Assembly (NCBI RefSeq): GCF_011395035.1
Contig: NZ_CP024768.1
Coordinates: 3,757,865-3,821,864, forward strand
From: Pantoea cypripedii
GTDB taxonomy: Bacteria > Pseudomonadota > Gammaproteobacteria > Enterobacterales > Enterobacteriaceae
DNA: 64,000 bases
Direction: 5' to 3'
The position numbers and the translations under genes were made by a program. Below the pieces are notes generated by a model. It searched no databases. It saw only the letters and a list, made by a program, of their open reading frames with translations, and had not been told where the DNA came from. Below are positions 35,143 to 44,263 of the stretch, piece after piece (within the stretch, counting starts at the first letter, position 1; every line of letters starts with the position of its first letter).

Positions 35143-35715
35143 ATGAAAGCATTGAACGCTGTCGCCATTCTTTTAACCGCCATGATGTTGCAGGGCTGCG
35201 TTGCCGTCGTCGCTGGCGGTGCCGCCGTGGCGACCAAAACCGCCACTGACCCACGTACCGTGGGCACCCAGGTTGATGACGGTACGCTGGAACTGCGTGT
35301 GACCAACGCGCTGGCGAAAGATGCACAAATCAAAAGCCAGGCGCGCGTGGTGGTGACGGCCTATCAGGGCAAAGTGCTGCTGACCGGCCAGTCACCGTCG
35401 GCAGACCTGTCGAATCGCGCTAAACAGATCGCCATGGGCGTTGATGGTGCCACCGAGGTTTATAACGAAATCCGTACTGGCCAGAAAGTCAGCCTGGGGA
35501 CGTCCTCAAGCGATACCTGGATCACCACCAAAATCCGCTCTCAGCTGCTGGGCAGCGATCAGGTGAAATCCTCGAACGTGAAAGTGACTACCGAAAACGG
35601 CGAAGTGTTTTTGTTAGGATTGGTGACACAGCAGGAAGCCACAGCGGCGGCAGATCTTGCCAGCCGGGTGAGCGGCGTGAAGCACGTCACCACCGCGTTT
35701 ACCATTCTGAAATAA
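35143..35715 (+). CDS. dolP: Outer membrane lipoprotein DolP with two BON domains
   Basis: A 190-residue lipoprotein formerly called YraP. The lipobox MLQGC is at residues 15-19, followed by two BON domains (about 45-110 and 125-188) with GKVLLTGQSPS and GEVFLLGLVTQQEA. It supports outer-membrane integrity and the BAM complex, and localises at division sites. AAGGAG is 5 nt before the ATG at 35143. It follows diaA by 14 nt. Confidence 0.96.
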   Translation: MKALNAVAILLTAMMLQGCVAVVAGGAAVATKTATDPRTVGTQVDDGTLELRVTNALAKDAQIKSQARVVVTAYQGKVLLTGQSPSADLSNRAKQIAMGVDGATEVYNEIRTGQKVSLGTSSSDTWITTKIRSQLLGSDQVKSSNVKVTTENGEVFLLGLVTQQEATAAADLASRVSGVKHVTTAFTILK

Positions 35716-35721
35716 CTTTTC

Positions 35722-35745
35722 AAGGGCGGCATCAGCCGCCCTTTT
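35722..35745. terminator. Bidirectional terminator between dolP and yhaK
   Basis: AAGGGCGGC-ATCA-GCCGCCCTT followed by TTTT ends dolP; the complementary A run on the left also serves the convergent yhaK. Confidence 0.92.
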
Positions 35746-35746
35746 T

Positions 35747-36448
35747 TCACACCGGAATATCAATCACCAGCGCACGCAACGGCGTTTTTGCCTGCAGCGT
35801 AATCTGTTGCTCTTCCGCCAGAAACGCCCCGTCACCGCAGCTGAGTTTTTCCTGATGGTCGTTGCTGGCCAGCACATCAAGCGAACCGTGGATCGATTGC
35901 AGATAAGCGCGCGGTCCGTGCAGCTTCACGCTGTGCTGCTCGCCGGGTGCCAGCGTAACCTGATGTACCCACACCTGCTGACGCAGTTGCAGGCTGCCTT
36001 CTGCGCCGTCTGGCGAGGCCAGCAGGAAAGCGGTTTGCTCTGGCAACGCCATTTTCTGCAACAGCGGATTCTCCCGCTCCGGACAGGCTGACAGCCACAG
36101 CTGCATCCTGGTCAGTGGCTGATCTTTGCTGAGGTTGATTTCGCTATAGCTCACGCCCTGGCGCGCCGACAGCAGCAGCGCTTCACCGGCACGGGCGATG
36201 ATATGGTTACCGTCACTGTCGCGGTACTCGGCCTCACCCTGTAGCACCAGGTTGAGTACATCAACCAGCGGATAAGTCCGTGGCTGGAAGGCCGCACCGG
36301 GTGCCAGCACTTCCTGATTGAGCACCCGCAACGAAGCATAGCCCATCAGTTTCGGGTCAAAATAGTGGCCAAATGAGAAGCTGTATCGCGCCTGCAACCA
36401 ACCGAAATCGGCCTGGCCACATGCTGACGCGCAGCGGGTTGTCATCAT
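35747..36448 (-). CDS. yhaK: Pirin-like bicupin YhaK
   Basis: A 233-residue bicupin close to E. coli YhaK. It includes the pirin-type block SFSFGHYFDPKLMGYASLRVLNQ near residue 24 and a second cupin with LHGPRAYLQSIHG. E. coli YhaK is a cytosolic protein suggested as a marker of oxidative or nitrosative stress. It diverges from yhaJ across 128 bases, where YhaJ probably acts. Confidence 0.93.
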   Translation of the reverse strand: MMTTRCASACGQADFGWLQARYSFSFGHYFDPKLMGYASLRVLNQEVLAPGAAFQPRTYPLVDVLNLVLQGEAEYRDSDGNHIIARAGEALLLSARQGVSYSEINLSKDQPLTRMQLWLSACPERENPLLQKMALPEQTAFLLASPDGAEGSLQLRQQVWVHQVTLAPGEQHSVKLHGPRAYLQSIHGSLDVLASNDHQEKLSCGDGAFLAEEQQITLQAKTPLRALVIDIPV

Positions 36449-36576
36449 GATTTACCTCCGACGCTCTGCGGGATGATACGACCGCAGGTTTATATGATTA
36501 TGGTAAAAGGCTGGACGCCGGATTGTTAGCCAGTTAATCTGCCTGGCATGTTCAAATTTCCTGACAGAGAATCGGC

Positions 36577-37476
36577 ATGGCAAAAGAGCGCGCGTTAACC
36601 CTTGAAGCTTTACGTGTGATGGATGCTATTGACCGACGCGGCAGCTTTGCCGCAGCGGCCGACGAGCTGGGACGCGTACCTTCCGCACTGAGCTACACCA
36701 TGCAGAAACTGGAAGAGGAGCTGGATGTGGTGTTGTTTGACCGTTCCGGCCACCGCACCAAATTCACCAATGTCGGCCGCATGTTGCTGGAACGTGGCCG
36801 GGTGTTGCTCGAAGCCGCCGATAAACTCACCACCGATGCCGAAGCACTGGCGCGCGGCTGGGAAACCCACCTCACCATCGTCACCGAGGCACTGGTACCG
36901 ACTGAACACCTGTTCCCGCTGGTGACCCGGCTGGCGGACAAAGCCAATACCCAGATTTCACTGGTCACCGAAGTGCTGGCCGGTGCCTGGGAGCGGCTGG
37001 AACAGGGTCGCGCCGATATCGTGATTGCGCCGGATATGCATTTCCGCGCCTCAACCGAAATCAACACCCGCAAGTTGTACAGCATGATGAGCGTGTATGT
37101 GGCAAGCCCCGATCATCCGATCCATCAGGAAGCCGAGCCGCAGTCTGAAGTGACGCGCGTCAAATATCGCGGCATTGCCGTGGCCGACACCGCCCGTGAA
37201 CGCCCGGTACTGACTGTGCAGCTGCTGGATAAACAACAGCGTCTGACGGTAAGCAGCATGGATGACAAACGCCGCGCGCTGCTGGCCGGACTGGGTGTGG
37301 CGACCATGCCCTATTCACTGGTGGAGCAGGATATTGCGGAAGGACGTTTGCGCGTGGTGAGTGCGGAATATACCCGTGAAGTGGATATCATCATGGCATG
37401 GCGACGCGACAGTATGGGCGAAGCCAAAGCCTGGTGCCTGCGCGAAATCCCGCGCCTGCTGGCGAAAAAGGGTTAA
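36577..37476 (+). CDS. yhaJ: LysR-family regulator YhaJ
   Basis: A 299-residue LysR-type activator. The helix-turn-helix spans residues 5-65 (LEALRVMDAIDRRGSFAAAADELGRVPSALSYTMQKLEEEL), the effector-binding domain the rest. E. coli YhaJ activates yqjF and virulence genes in response to quinone-like compounds. It is divergent from yhaK. The yqjF-yqjG pair about 7 kb away is a likely target. Confidence 0.94.
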   Translation: MAKERALTLEALRVMDAIDRRGSFAAAADELGRVPSALSYTMQKLEEELDVVLFDRSGHRTKFTNVGRMLLERGRVLLEAADKLTTDAEALARGWETHLTIVTEALVPTEHLFPLVTRLADKANTQISLVTEVLAGAWERLEQGRADIVIAPDMHFRASTEINTRKLYSMMSVYVASPDHPIHQEAEPQSEVTRVKYRGIAVADTARERPVLTVQLLDKQQRLTVSSMDDKRRALLAGLGVATMPYSLVEQDIAEGRLRVVSAEYTREVDIIMAWRRDSMGEAKAWCLREIPRLLAKKG

Positions 37477-37493
37477 TCCACGGTTATTGGCCT

Positions 37494-37544
37494 GGTCGGC
37501 ATCAATGCCGACCCTACAGGCGTAGGGTGCGGATTCATCCGCAC
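37494..37544. repeat. Composite palindromic repeat, family A
   Basis: GGTCGGCAT-CA-ATGCCGACC (37494-37513), CCTAC...GTAGG, and GTGCGGAT-TC-ATCCGCAC (37527-37544) repeat the order of the element at 30670. It lies between convergent yhaJ and the PRD regulator. Confidence 0.82.
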
Positions 37545-37552
37545 CTGGGATT

Positions 37553-39463
37553 TTACAGGCGGCTCAGACAATCCATAGCCACCGCCTTAAAGCTGGCGAA
37601 ATCGCCACAGTCGCGCAGCCGCGCCATCGCCCGTTCGCGCAGAAACGTGACGAACAAATCGTATATCGCCATCGCCTCTTCATATTCGCTTTTGCTGATC
37701 GCCAGCAGGAAAATCACCGAGGCGGTTTCATCGCCCCAGCTAATCCCCTGGGGGGCCAGCACGGTGTAGACCACGGTTTTTTTCGCCAGCAGGCCCAGCG
37801 AGTGCGGCAACGCAATCCCCTCCCCCAGCATGGTGCTGACAATCGCTTCGCGCTCCTCAACCGACGGATAAAAATCGTCGTCAACATAGCCTTCCTGTTG
37901 CAGCTGGTCACACAGCTGGCGAAACAACGCCGATTGCGTCATCGGCTGATCCACCACCAGAAAATGTTGGGCGTCGAAGTATTTCTCCAGCATGTAAGGG
38001 CGGGTGCGATCCACCAGCACCAGCTTGCCCAGCTGCTCCAGCTGGAATTCGGTGGGAAAGGGTGACATCACCACCACCGGGCTATTTTTCTCGCTCAGCC
38101 GCGCGGTGGAGATAACGAAATCTTCTTCAATAAAATCGAGCGCCTCATATTCACGTTGCGACAGGCGCGCCGTCACCTGCAATTGCGGATACTTACGCAG
38201 CAGCAGCGCCTCAATCATCCTTAGCGTGGAATTACCGCTATCGCATACCAGCAGCACCTGCGGATGGCGCTGATAGCCCACGTCATAATGGCGCTCCAGC
38301 CCCACGCCGATGTGCAGCACCAGAAAACCGATTTCGTTTTCGCTGATGGTGTACGGCGTATATTTGCCCCAACTGGTGACCGCTGCCAGCGTCATGTCAT
38401 AGGCCATCGGGTAATGCTGCTTGATGTTGTTCAGTAACGGATTGGGGATATGGATCTGGTAACGCACCCGGGTGATCATGGTTTTAATATGGGTGAGCAA
38501 ATCGGCGCGCAGCTGCTCATCCTGTTGCAGCCGGTAGTTGTAGTGGGTGTTGATGTAACTCAGCAGATAATCCACCAGCGCATCGGCATCGTCGGCGTTG
38601 ATGGTACTGGGTGCCAGCGCCTGAATCTGGCGTGCGGCGATATTGACGCGCAGCCAGTTCTCTTCCGCCTGTGAAATGGGTTTGCCGACCAGCGGCAGCA
38701 TCAGGTTAACCAGCTGGTGTGCCGCTTCACGCACCTCTTCCCCCACATCCTCGGCTCCGGGATCGTTCAGCGGAAAGCCCTCGCTGATACGCCGCACCGC
38801 CACCGCACAATAGATTTGCAGATAGCGCTCGCCTTCATCGCTCAGACGAATGGCGTGATGGGTAAAGCATTGCTGCAACAGCGGTTGCAGCTGCTCCAGC
38901 ATTCCGCTGTGCAGGGCTTCCACCGTCAGCAGCGGGCTATCCGGCGTTTCCTGATCGATCTGCCACAGCAGGTCGGTCAGGCAGGTGCGAATCGCCGCTT
39001 CGCTGCCAAACAGCTTCATGCCGTAGCGTGGCTTGGTTTCGATATTCAGGTGATAGCGCCCCAGCCATTCACGCACCTCAGCCATATCGCTTTGCAGCGT
39101 GGCCCGGCTGACAAACCACTCTTCCGACAGATCTTCCAGTTTGAGCGAATAAGCCGCCGTCAGGAAGCGGCTGAGCAGATAGCGCACGCGATCCGGCGAA
39201 GTGCGCGGCACCCGCAGCGGTGCGGCGGTTTGTGCCTGCAACTGACCAAAACGCCGTGCATCTTCCACTTTCAGCTGATATCCCGCGCCACGCGCCAGCA
39301 CAAACTGCGCGCCATGCTGCGCCAGCAGTGCATTCAACGCCGTAATGTCGGTACGCACCGTGCGCGTAGAGACGGAGAAACGCCGCGCCAGCTCATCCTG
39401 CGGCAGCGTTTCATTTTGCAGAGCAGCGAAAAGTTGGGCCAGACGCTGGTTAGGGAATCTCAA
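37553..39463 (-). CDS. BglG/MtlR-type PRD regulator with EIIB- and EIIA-like domains
   Basis: A 636-residue transcription regulator. Domain order: helix-turn-helix of HTH_11 type (about 1-60, DELARRFSVSTRTVRTDITAL), a second Mga-like HTH (85-165), two PRDs (about 180-400; IGFLVLHIGVGLER keeps the conserved His), a GatB-like EIIB region (about 405-495, VCDSGNST keeps Cys) and a mannitol/fructose-type EIIA domain (about 500-636) with IALPHSLG, the phosphorylatable His. Such proteins respond to PTS phosphorylation and activate nearby sugar genes. The start is TTG (AGGTGA upstream); no other start fits. It lies 24 nt after the aldolase gene and is probably the regulator of the whole cluster. Confidence 0.88.
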   Translation of the reverse strand: MRFPNQRLAQLFAALQNETLPQDELARRFSVSTRTVRTDITALNALLAQHGAQFVLARGAGYQLKVEDARRFGQLQAQTAAPLRVPRTSPDRVRYLLSRFLTAAYSLKLEDLSEEWFVSRATLQSDMAEVREWLGRYHLNIETKPRYGMKLFGSEAAIRTCLTDLLWQIDQETPDSPLLTVEALHSGMLEQLQPLLQQCFTHHAIRLSDEGERYLQIYCAVAVRRISEGFPLNDPGAEDVGEEVREAAHQLVNLMLPLVGKPISQAEENWLRVNIAARQIQALAPSTINADDADALVDYLLSYINTHYNYRLQQDEQLRADLLTHIKTMITRVRYQIHIPNPLLNNIKQHYPMAYDMTLAAVTSWGKYTPYTISENEIGFLVLHIGVGLERHYDVGYQRHPQVLLVCDSGNSTLRMIEALLLRKYPQLQVTARLSQREYEALDFIEEDFVISTARLSEKNSPVVVMSPFPTEFQLEQLGKLVLVDRTRPYMLEKYFDAQHFLVVDQPMTQSALFRQLCDQLQQEGYVDDDFYPSVEEREAIVSTMLGEGIALPHSLGLLAKKTVVYTVLAPQGISWGDETASVIFLLAISKSEYEEAMAIYDLFVTFLRERAMARLRDCGDFASFKAVAMDCLSRL

Positions 39464-39487
39464 GGGGCTTCACCTGTGACTTATGTG

Positions 39488-40225
39488 TTACAACAACTTC
39501 TTGCACGTTGCCAGCAGCTGACGGACATCGTCAATGCGCGTGTCGCCAGTGGCGCTATCGATAATTGAACTATAGACATGCGGAATCACTTTACTGACAC
39601 CCGCTTCCAGCGCAATGCGAACAATTTCCTCAAAGTTGCTGAGATCGATGCCGCCGGTCGGTTCCAGCCAGAAGTCGTGACGCGCACAGGCTTCTGCCAC
39701 GGCACGGTATTCGTCCACCGCTTTCAGTCCACCCATCGGGAAATACTTCACCGAGCTGCCCCCCATATCCTGCAGCAGCGCGATGGCGCTAGCGATCGGC
39801 ACGATGGCATCTGGCCCCTGCGCACTGCGCGGTCCGGTAGAGATTTTTACCAGGCCAGGCGTGCCAGTGGGGGAAATCAGCCCGTTGACCACGGTTTCAT
39901 TCTGCCCGAGCAGCGCACGGCTGGTGGCAACGCCGGTAAACACCTGATTGACATGCTGCGGCTGAATCGCGGCGGCAATCGCGCTCACCATCGCCGACTG
40001 ATGCGGATCCCCGGCACCCAGCCCAACGGAAATGGCGTTATCAATCAGTGCAGCGTACTCGCGCATATCGGCGATGGCCGCCTCGGTGGTGGCGTAGTTT
40101 TTTGATAATACGCCCACCAGCACATGGCCTTCGGCTGCCTGCCAGATGTCGCGCGCATTTTGCTTTGAACCCGCCAGTACATTGAGGCACAAACGGCCCT
40201 GATAAAAATTCGGTGTCAGAGTCAT
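39488..40225 (-). CDS. DgaF-like 2-keto-3-deoxy-6-phosphogluconate aldolase
   Basis: A 245-residue aldolase of the KDGP aldolase/DgaF family. It shows TGVATSRALLGQNETVVNGLISPTGTPG-type text from residue 78, KISTGPRS, VKYFPMGGLKAVDEY near 158 (probable Schiff-base Lys region) and EPTGGIDLSNFEEI near 190. Salmonella DgaF cleaves 2-keto-3-deoxy-6-phosphogluconate to pyruvate and glyceraldehyde-3-phosphate in D-glucosaminate use. Its ATG overlaps the DgaE-like stop by 4 nt, so the two steps are coupled. Confidence 0.88.
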   Translation of the reverse strand: MTLTPNFYQGRLCLNVLAGSKQNARDIWQAAEGHVLVGVLSKNYATTEAAIADMREYAALIDNAISVGLGAGDPHQSAMVSAIAAAIQPQHVNQVFTGVATSRALLGQNETVVNGLISPTGTPGLVKISTGPRSAQGPDAIVPIASAIALLQDMGGSSVKYFPMGGLKAVDEYRAVAEACARHDFWLEPTGGIDLSNFEEIVRIALEAGVSKVIPHVYSSIIDSATGDTRIDDVRQLLATCKKLL

Positions 40226-41343
40226 GCCTGTTTCTCCCCGTTGAGCAACGCCTGGATGGCGGTAAAAATGGTATGCAGCTGATCGGCGCTGACGCTGCGT
40301 ACATCAGCTTCAATAATGCCTTCGTTGGCTTTGTAGCCGCGGAAGTAGATGGCGATAACGCCGGTTTTCAGCGCCTGTACCAGCTCGCCGGTGCCCCAGC
40401 CTGTCTGCGCTTCGTCAAATTTAATCTCGGCGCGTGCAATGTCACGTCCGGCGGCATCCCATACCACCCGTGCAGTCACGCCCTTCAGGGTGTTGAGGTT
40501 GGCGATAAACGGCGTCATTTTTTCCACCATTTGCGCACCGGTGGTTTTTTCCTGCACCAGATAGTTTTCAATCGCCTGGGTCAGACCAAGGATGCCCTCT
40601 TTGCCCACCTTCATGGCGCGACCAATGCCGTTGCTCTGACGTTTCACCCACTCAACATATTGCGTGCGGCCAATCACCAGCCCACTGGTCGGCCCTTCAA
40701 TCGCTTTCGCGCCGCTGTAGATCACCAGGTCAGCACCCATCTGGTAATAGCACTGCAAATCTTCTTCTGCGGCGGCATCGACAATCAACGGAATACCGTG
40801 TTTACGTGCCACCACTGCCGCTTGTTCGACACTGAGATGGCTTTTCTGCACGCAATGATGTGATTTGATGTAGAGCAGCGCGGCCGTAGTCGGCGTAATC
40901 GCGGCTGCCAGCTGCTCTGGCGAGCATTCGTTGCTGTAGCCTGCTTCCACCAGCCGTCCGCCGCCTAACGCCACCATGCTCCCCACAGGGGCGCCAAAAT
41001 TGACGTTATGCCCCTTCGGCACCACGATATCGTGCGGCACGCTCAACGGTGCGGCATGCAGGTTCTCCAGCAGCCAGGCGTTATCTTTGACGATCACCGC
41101 CGCCACGCTCTGCGCAATCCCCGCCGAGGCGCAGGACACCACCACCGCATTCTCCACCTGCAACAGCTGCGCGATATACGCACCGGTTTTATCAACCAGA
41201 TCTTTCATCTCAAAGTAGTGGTTGAGGCCGTATTTCACGGTATCCACCACATCCGCTGCCGGTGTGGATACGCCGAGAATGGTCATCCGACCGGAGGCAT
41301 TAATGACCTGTTTCAGGCCATATTTTTCATAAATCGAAGACAT
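40222..41343 (-). CDS. DgaE-like pyridoxal-phosphate ammonia lyase
   Basis: A 373-residue SelA-like PLP enzyme. The probable PLP lysine lies in VIYSGAKAIEGPTSGLV; IPLIVDAAAEEDLQ provides the Asp that contacts the cofactor. The N-terminus MSSIYEKYGLKQVINASGRMT is typical of DgaE, which in Salmonella removes ammonia from D-glucosaminate-6-phosphate to give 2-keto-3-deoxy-6-phosphogluconate. The ATG at 41343 is preferred over one six codons upstream. It overlaps the amidohydrolase gene by 17 nt and the aldolase gene by 4 nt. The exact substrate here is inferred. Confidence 0.88.
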   Translation of the reverse strand: MSSIYEKYGLKQVINASGRMTILGVSTPAADVVDTVKYGLNHYFEMKDLVDKTGAYIAQLLQVENAVVVSCASAGIAQSVAAVIVKDNAWLLENLHAAPLSVPHDIVVPKGHNVNFGAPVGSMVALGGGRLVEAGYSNECSPEQLAAAITPTTAALLYIKSHHCVQKSHLSVEQAAVVARKHGIPLIVDAAAEEDLQCYYQMGADLVIYSGAKAIEGPTSGLVIGRTQYVEWVKRQSNGIGRAMKVGKEGILGLTQAIENYLVQEKTTGAQMVEKMTPFIANLNTLKGVTARVVWDAAGRDIARAEIKFDEAQTGWGTGELVQALKTGVIAIYFRGYKANEGIIEADVRSVSADQLHTIFTAIQALLNGEKQA

Positions 41344-42460
41344 GATTGGTTTTCCCTTCATCAGTCAGATACCACTGGCCCGCCACTACGGCAGCCAGCG
41401 GCAACACATGTTGTTCACCCAGCACCTGTTCGCCTTCAGCATCGACGAACGGGCGAGCTTCTTCTTTGACGGTAAAAATGGTCAGGTCGGCGTCATAGCC
41501 CACGGCCAGCCGCCCTTTGTGCATCAGACGCAGCCCCTCAGCGGCTTTCCAGGTGACGCAGTCGATCACCTGAGCCAGCGTCATACCGATGCTGAAAAAT
41601 TTCGACATCACATGCGCCAGGCTATGCACCGGTCCGTTGATACGGTTGCGGCAGTAAATATCCGAGCTGATGGTGTCAGGCAGAATGCCCTGGGCAATCG
41701 CCTGGCGGGCCACCTCAAAGCTGAAGCTGGCGCTGCCGTGACCGATATCCAGCCGCACACCGCGCGCGATGGCGTTTTTCACCGCCGCTTTCAGTTCGCC
41801 CTGCGGCGTGAGGATGCGGTTAGGTTTGCCGTTGTAGCAATGCGTGATGATGTCGCCGGAGGTCAGCAGGTCGGCGATCTCTTCCAGCACGGGCGGGTTA
41901 TTACCGATATGCACCATCAGCGGCAGATTACCGGCAGCCTGCTGAATGGCTTTGGCACGGATTAACGGCTGGATGCCGTTTTCGCCCACCACGCTGCTGC
42001 TCATCCGCGCCTTCAGGCCGACAATAAAATCCGGACGACGCTGCACCGCCTGCACCACCGCTTCGCCGTCAATCTGCGCCATATCGGCCAGTTCGTTCTG
42101 CGTGACAATGCCGGTGCGGGCAATATTGATTAGCGCACGCACGTCCGTGGTGACCTGGCGCGTAAGCTGATAAAAATCGTCAATGTCATCCGCTCCGGTG
42201 CTGCCCGCATCGACCACCGTGGTGACACCCTGCGCCACACCAATGGCATCGGCGTCATCATGGTAAATCGGTGATTTCGGGTAACAGTGCACATGGCTGT
42301 CGATCCAGCCGGCGCTGACGTAGTAACGCCCGGCCAGATCGCGTTCCTGTGCTGCCGGGCCGGACACCGTACCCACGGCGGCAATTTTGCCGTCCTGCCA
42401 CGCGATATCGACCAATTGTTCGTCGCACAAACGCGCACGGCGCAGAATCACATCAAACAT
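41327..42460 (-). CDS. Amidohydrolase/deacetylase-family metallohydrolase
   Basis: A 377-residue amidohydrolase-superfamily protein. Binuclear metal ligands are visible: DSHVHCYP (HxH) near residue 55, VGLKARMSS (carboxylated Lys) near 148, MVHIGNN near 180, THCYNG near 205 and the terminal Asp in SSDIY near 263. The family (EF_0837/AHA_3915 type, dihydroorotase-like fold) is usually found next to DgaE- and DgaF-like genes; an N-acyl or N-acetyl amide is the likely target. AAGGAG precedes the ATG. No signal peptide, so it works in the cytoplasm after uptake. Confidence 0.87.
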   Translation of the reverse strand: MFDVILRRARLCDEQLVDIAWQDGKIAAVGTVSGPAAQERDLAGRYYVSAGWIDSHVHCYPKSPIYHDDADAIGVAQGVTTVVDAGSTGADDIDDFYQLTRQVTTDVRALINIARTGIVTQNELADMAQIDGEAVVQAVQRRPDFIVGLKARMSSSVVGENGIQPLIRAKAIQQAAGNLPLMVHIGNNPPVLEEIADLLTSGDIITHCYNGKPNRILTPQGELKAAVKNAIARGVRLDIGHGSASFSFEVARQAIAQGILPDTISSDIYCRNRINGPVHSLAHVMSKFFSIGMTLAQVIDCVTWKAAEGLRLMHKGRLAVGYDADLTIFTVKEEARPFVDAEGEQVLGEQHVLPLAAVVAGQWYLTDEGKTNHVFDL

Positions 42461-42503
42461 ATCAACTCCTTAAGCGCGACCCGTTACCAGGCCGCGCACA
42501 ACA

Positions 42504-43145
42504 TCAGAGAGAAACCGGGAAGATCGCGCCCAGCACCATGGCACCGAGGATCGCGCCACCGGTAATCGGCTTATTCCACAGGTAGAACAGCAGCGCGCCC
42601 ACCAGCGAGCCGAGTCCGATCGGAATCGACGCCGCCATCGCTGACAGGATGATCAACGGCCCAAGGAATCGGCCAGAGGCGTTACCGGCCCCCATCATCA
42701 CGTCGGCACCGTAGGTGGAGTCGCTCTGATTAATGGTGAACTTACGCGCCAGGATGATGATGTAGCCAACCGCCAGGCCCAGCACCAGGCCGGTCGCCAG
42801 CGAGGCAGCAAAGTTCGCCACCGGGAAGACAATTCCCGCGCCCAGCAACAAGGCCGGAACACCAAGGCCGATACCGGTCTGAATCGCCCCGCCGATGTCG
42901 AGAATCCCCACCAGCGATCCTTCAATAATGCGGGCGAACAGGAAGCTGGCACCAAAGGCCGCGACCGCACCGTAGACGCCGGTTTCCATGCCGGAACGCA
43001 GCATCGAGACAAACGCCACCTCGTTAAAGGCACCGATGCCGTACAGGTAGTACATATGCGTACCGGCAAATACCCCGGCGGAGAGCAGGCCAACAAAGAT
43101 CGGGAATGACCAGTCGGCGTACCAGAACCCTTTGTTTTCGTTCAT
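42504..43145 (-). CDS. DUF4310-type membrane protein, putative transporter subunit
   Basis: A 213-residue membrane protein with about six hydrophobic segments, including IFVGLLSAGVFAGTHMYYLYGIGAFNE and GGAILGAMVLGAIFPVSL at the C-terminus. It resembles proteins annotated as DUF4310. Glycine-rich helices and lack of a nucleotide-binding motif suit a channel or carrier part. A strong AAGGAG precedes the ATG. It lies 12 nt after the DUF4311-type gene, so the two probably form one membrane complex. Transport is inferred from context. Confidence 0.8.
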   Translation of the reverse strand: MNENKGFWYADWSFPIFVGLLSAGVFAGTHMYYLYGIGAFNEVAFVSMLRSGMETGVYGAVAAFGASFLFARIIEGSLVGILDIGGAIQTGIGLGVPALLLGAGIVFPVANFAASLATGLVLGLAVGYIIILARKFTINQSDSTYGADVMMGAGNASGRFLGPLIILSAMAASIPIGLGSLVGALLFYLWNKPITGGAILGAMVLGAIFPVSL

Positions 43146-43157
43146 GCTGATGGCTCC

Positions 43158-43934
43158 TTATTTGCCGCTGAGGCCGTTGTGGATCATGTCCAGCCAGCCA
43201 GGAATACCAAGCTGGAAGGATTGCAGCAGTTTCATGTCGAAGCCGCGGAAGAAGCCACTCAGCACAAACAGCAGCACGATGGCAGTCATCATCACTTTGG
43301 TGACTTTGTTCCAGCCGCTCTCCTCGACGCCTTTACCGATCAGGATACCCAGCACCAGGCCAGGTACGGCGTTGCCCATGATCAACTGCGCCAGACCGCC
43401 AAAAATGGTGGCCCAGAAGCCCGATTTCTTACCGGCATCAATCGCTGCCAGCCAGAAAATCACCGGCATCACGGTGTTCACCAGCAAGTTAGCCGCAGGG
43501 ACCAGCACCTTAACGGCGGTGACCTGCAAAGCCGCCGGGACGGCAGAAGCAGTGCTGTTGAGGAAAGCCACCACGATCATGCCGATGATGCCGCAGGCAA
43601 TGGCCATTTTTTTCGGGTTGTGTAGTGTTTCAGCTACGTTGCGGTTTTTCACCATCAGTGCCGCCGCGCCCCAGTTGGGCAGGATGCGATGGTCAACGTC
43701 CTGAGTGAATGAACCCGCCGCCACGGATGAAGCCCAGGCGTTAAAGAAAAAGCCGAGACCAAAGGAGAAGTGCGATGCTGGATCGCCTTCACAGGAGTTA
43801 AGCTCGCCCAGCGTACGGAACGCGCCCATGCCCTGCGTGGTAGGGGCGTGAAACATGCGTGCGGCACCTGCTCCGACGCCAACCCCTACCAACCCGCCAA
43901 TGATTAACGACTTAAACAAAATAATTAAAAACAT
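43158..43934 (-). CDS. DUF4311-type membrane protein, putative transporter subunit
   Basis: A 258-residue membrane protein with about seven hydrophobic segments. It opens MFLIILFKSLIIGGLVGVGVGAGAARMFHAP and contains the conserved-looking loop RTLGELNSCEGDPASHFSFGLGFFFNAWASSVAAG (near residue 40) and FTQDVDHRILPNWGAAA, with Cys, Glu, Asp and His that could contact a substrate. It matches the DUF4311 family as I recall it. AAGG lies 7 nt ahead of the ATG. The co-transcribed DUF4310 and DUF4312 partners suggest one import system. Confidence 0.8.
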   Translation of the reverse strand: MFLIILFKSLIIGGLVGVGVGAGAARMFHAPTTQGMGAFRTLGELNSCEGDPASHFSFGLGFFFNAWASSVAAGSFTQDVDHRILPNWGAAALMVKNRNVAETLHNPKKMAIACGIIGMIVVAFLNSTASAVPAALQVTAVKVLVPAANLLVNTVMPVIFWLAAIDAGKKSGFWATIFGGLAQLIMGNAVPGLVLGILIGKGVEESGWNKVTKVMMTAIVLLFVLSGFFRGFDMKLLQSFQLGIPGWLDMIHNGLSGK

Positions 43935-43961
43935 GCGCTTACCTTTGTTTTTCGTCTGTTG

Positions 43962-44261
43962 TTAAGGTGTCGCCGTGAATTCCACCTGTTCGGTATCGAT
44001 CACGGTGACGCTGACGGTTATCTCCAGCTCGACGCTGTAGTTCCGTCGCTCACGCGCGAGGAAAAAGAACAAAAATTTCTCCGTCTTGACGCGTTCCTGC
44101 GCGCGCAGCACCCGAACATCCTGAGGTTCAATGCGCAGCAGAATCTTTTGCGTGGTGCGCAGCACTTGCTGCTGCACCCGGCTCAGGGCATCGGCAAAGG
44201 CTTTGGCTTTGGTGTCGCCAGCGCCCTGTACCGTCACCTGAGTCACGTATTGTTGTTTCAT
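43962..44261 (-). CDS. DUF4312-type small protein
   Basis: A 99-residue soluble protein beginning MKQQYVTQVTVQGAGDTKAKAFADAL, with alternating strands and one long helix. It resembles DUF4312 members, always found with DUF4310/DUF4311 genes. It starts 2 nt after the stop of the SFCGS gene, so translation is coupled. No catalytic motif is visible; a cytoplasmic accessory part of the transporter is plausible. Confidence 0.75.
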   Translation of the reverse strand: MKQQYVTQVTVQGAGDTKAKAFADALSRVQQQVLRTTQKILLRIEPQDVRVLRAQERVKTEKFLFFFLARERRNYSVELEITVSVTVIDTEQVEFTATP

Positions 44262-44263
44262 GC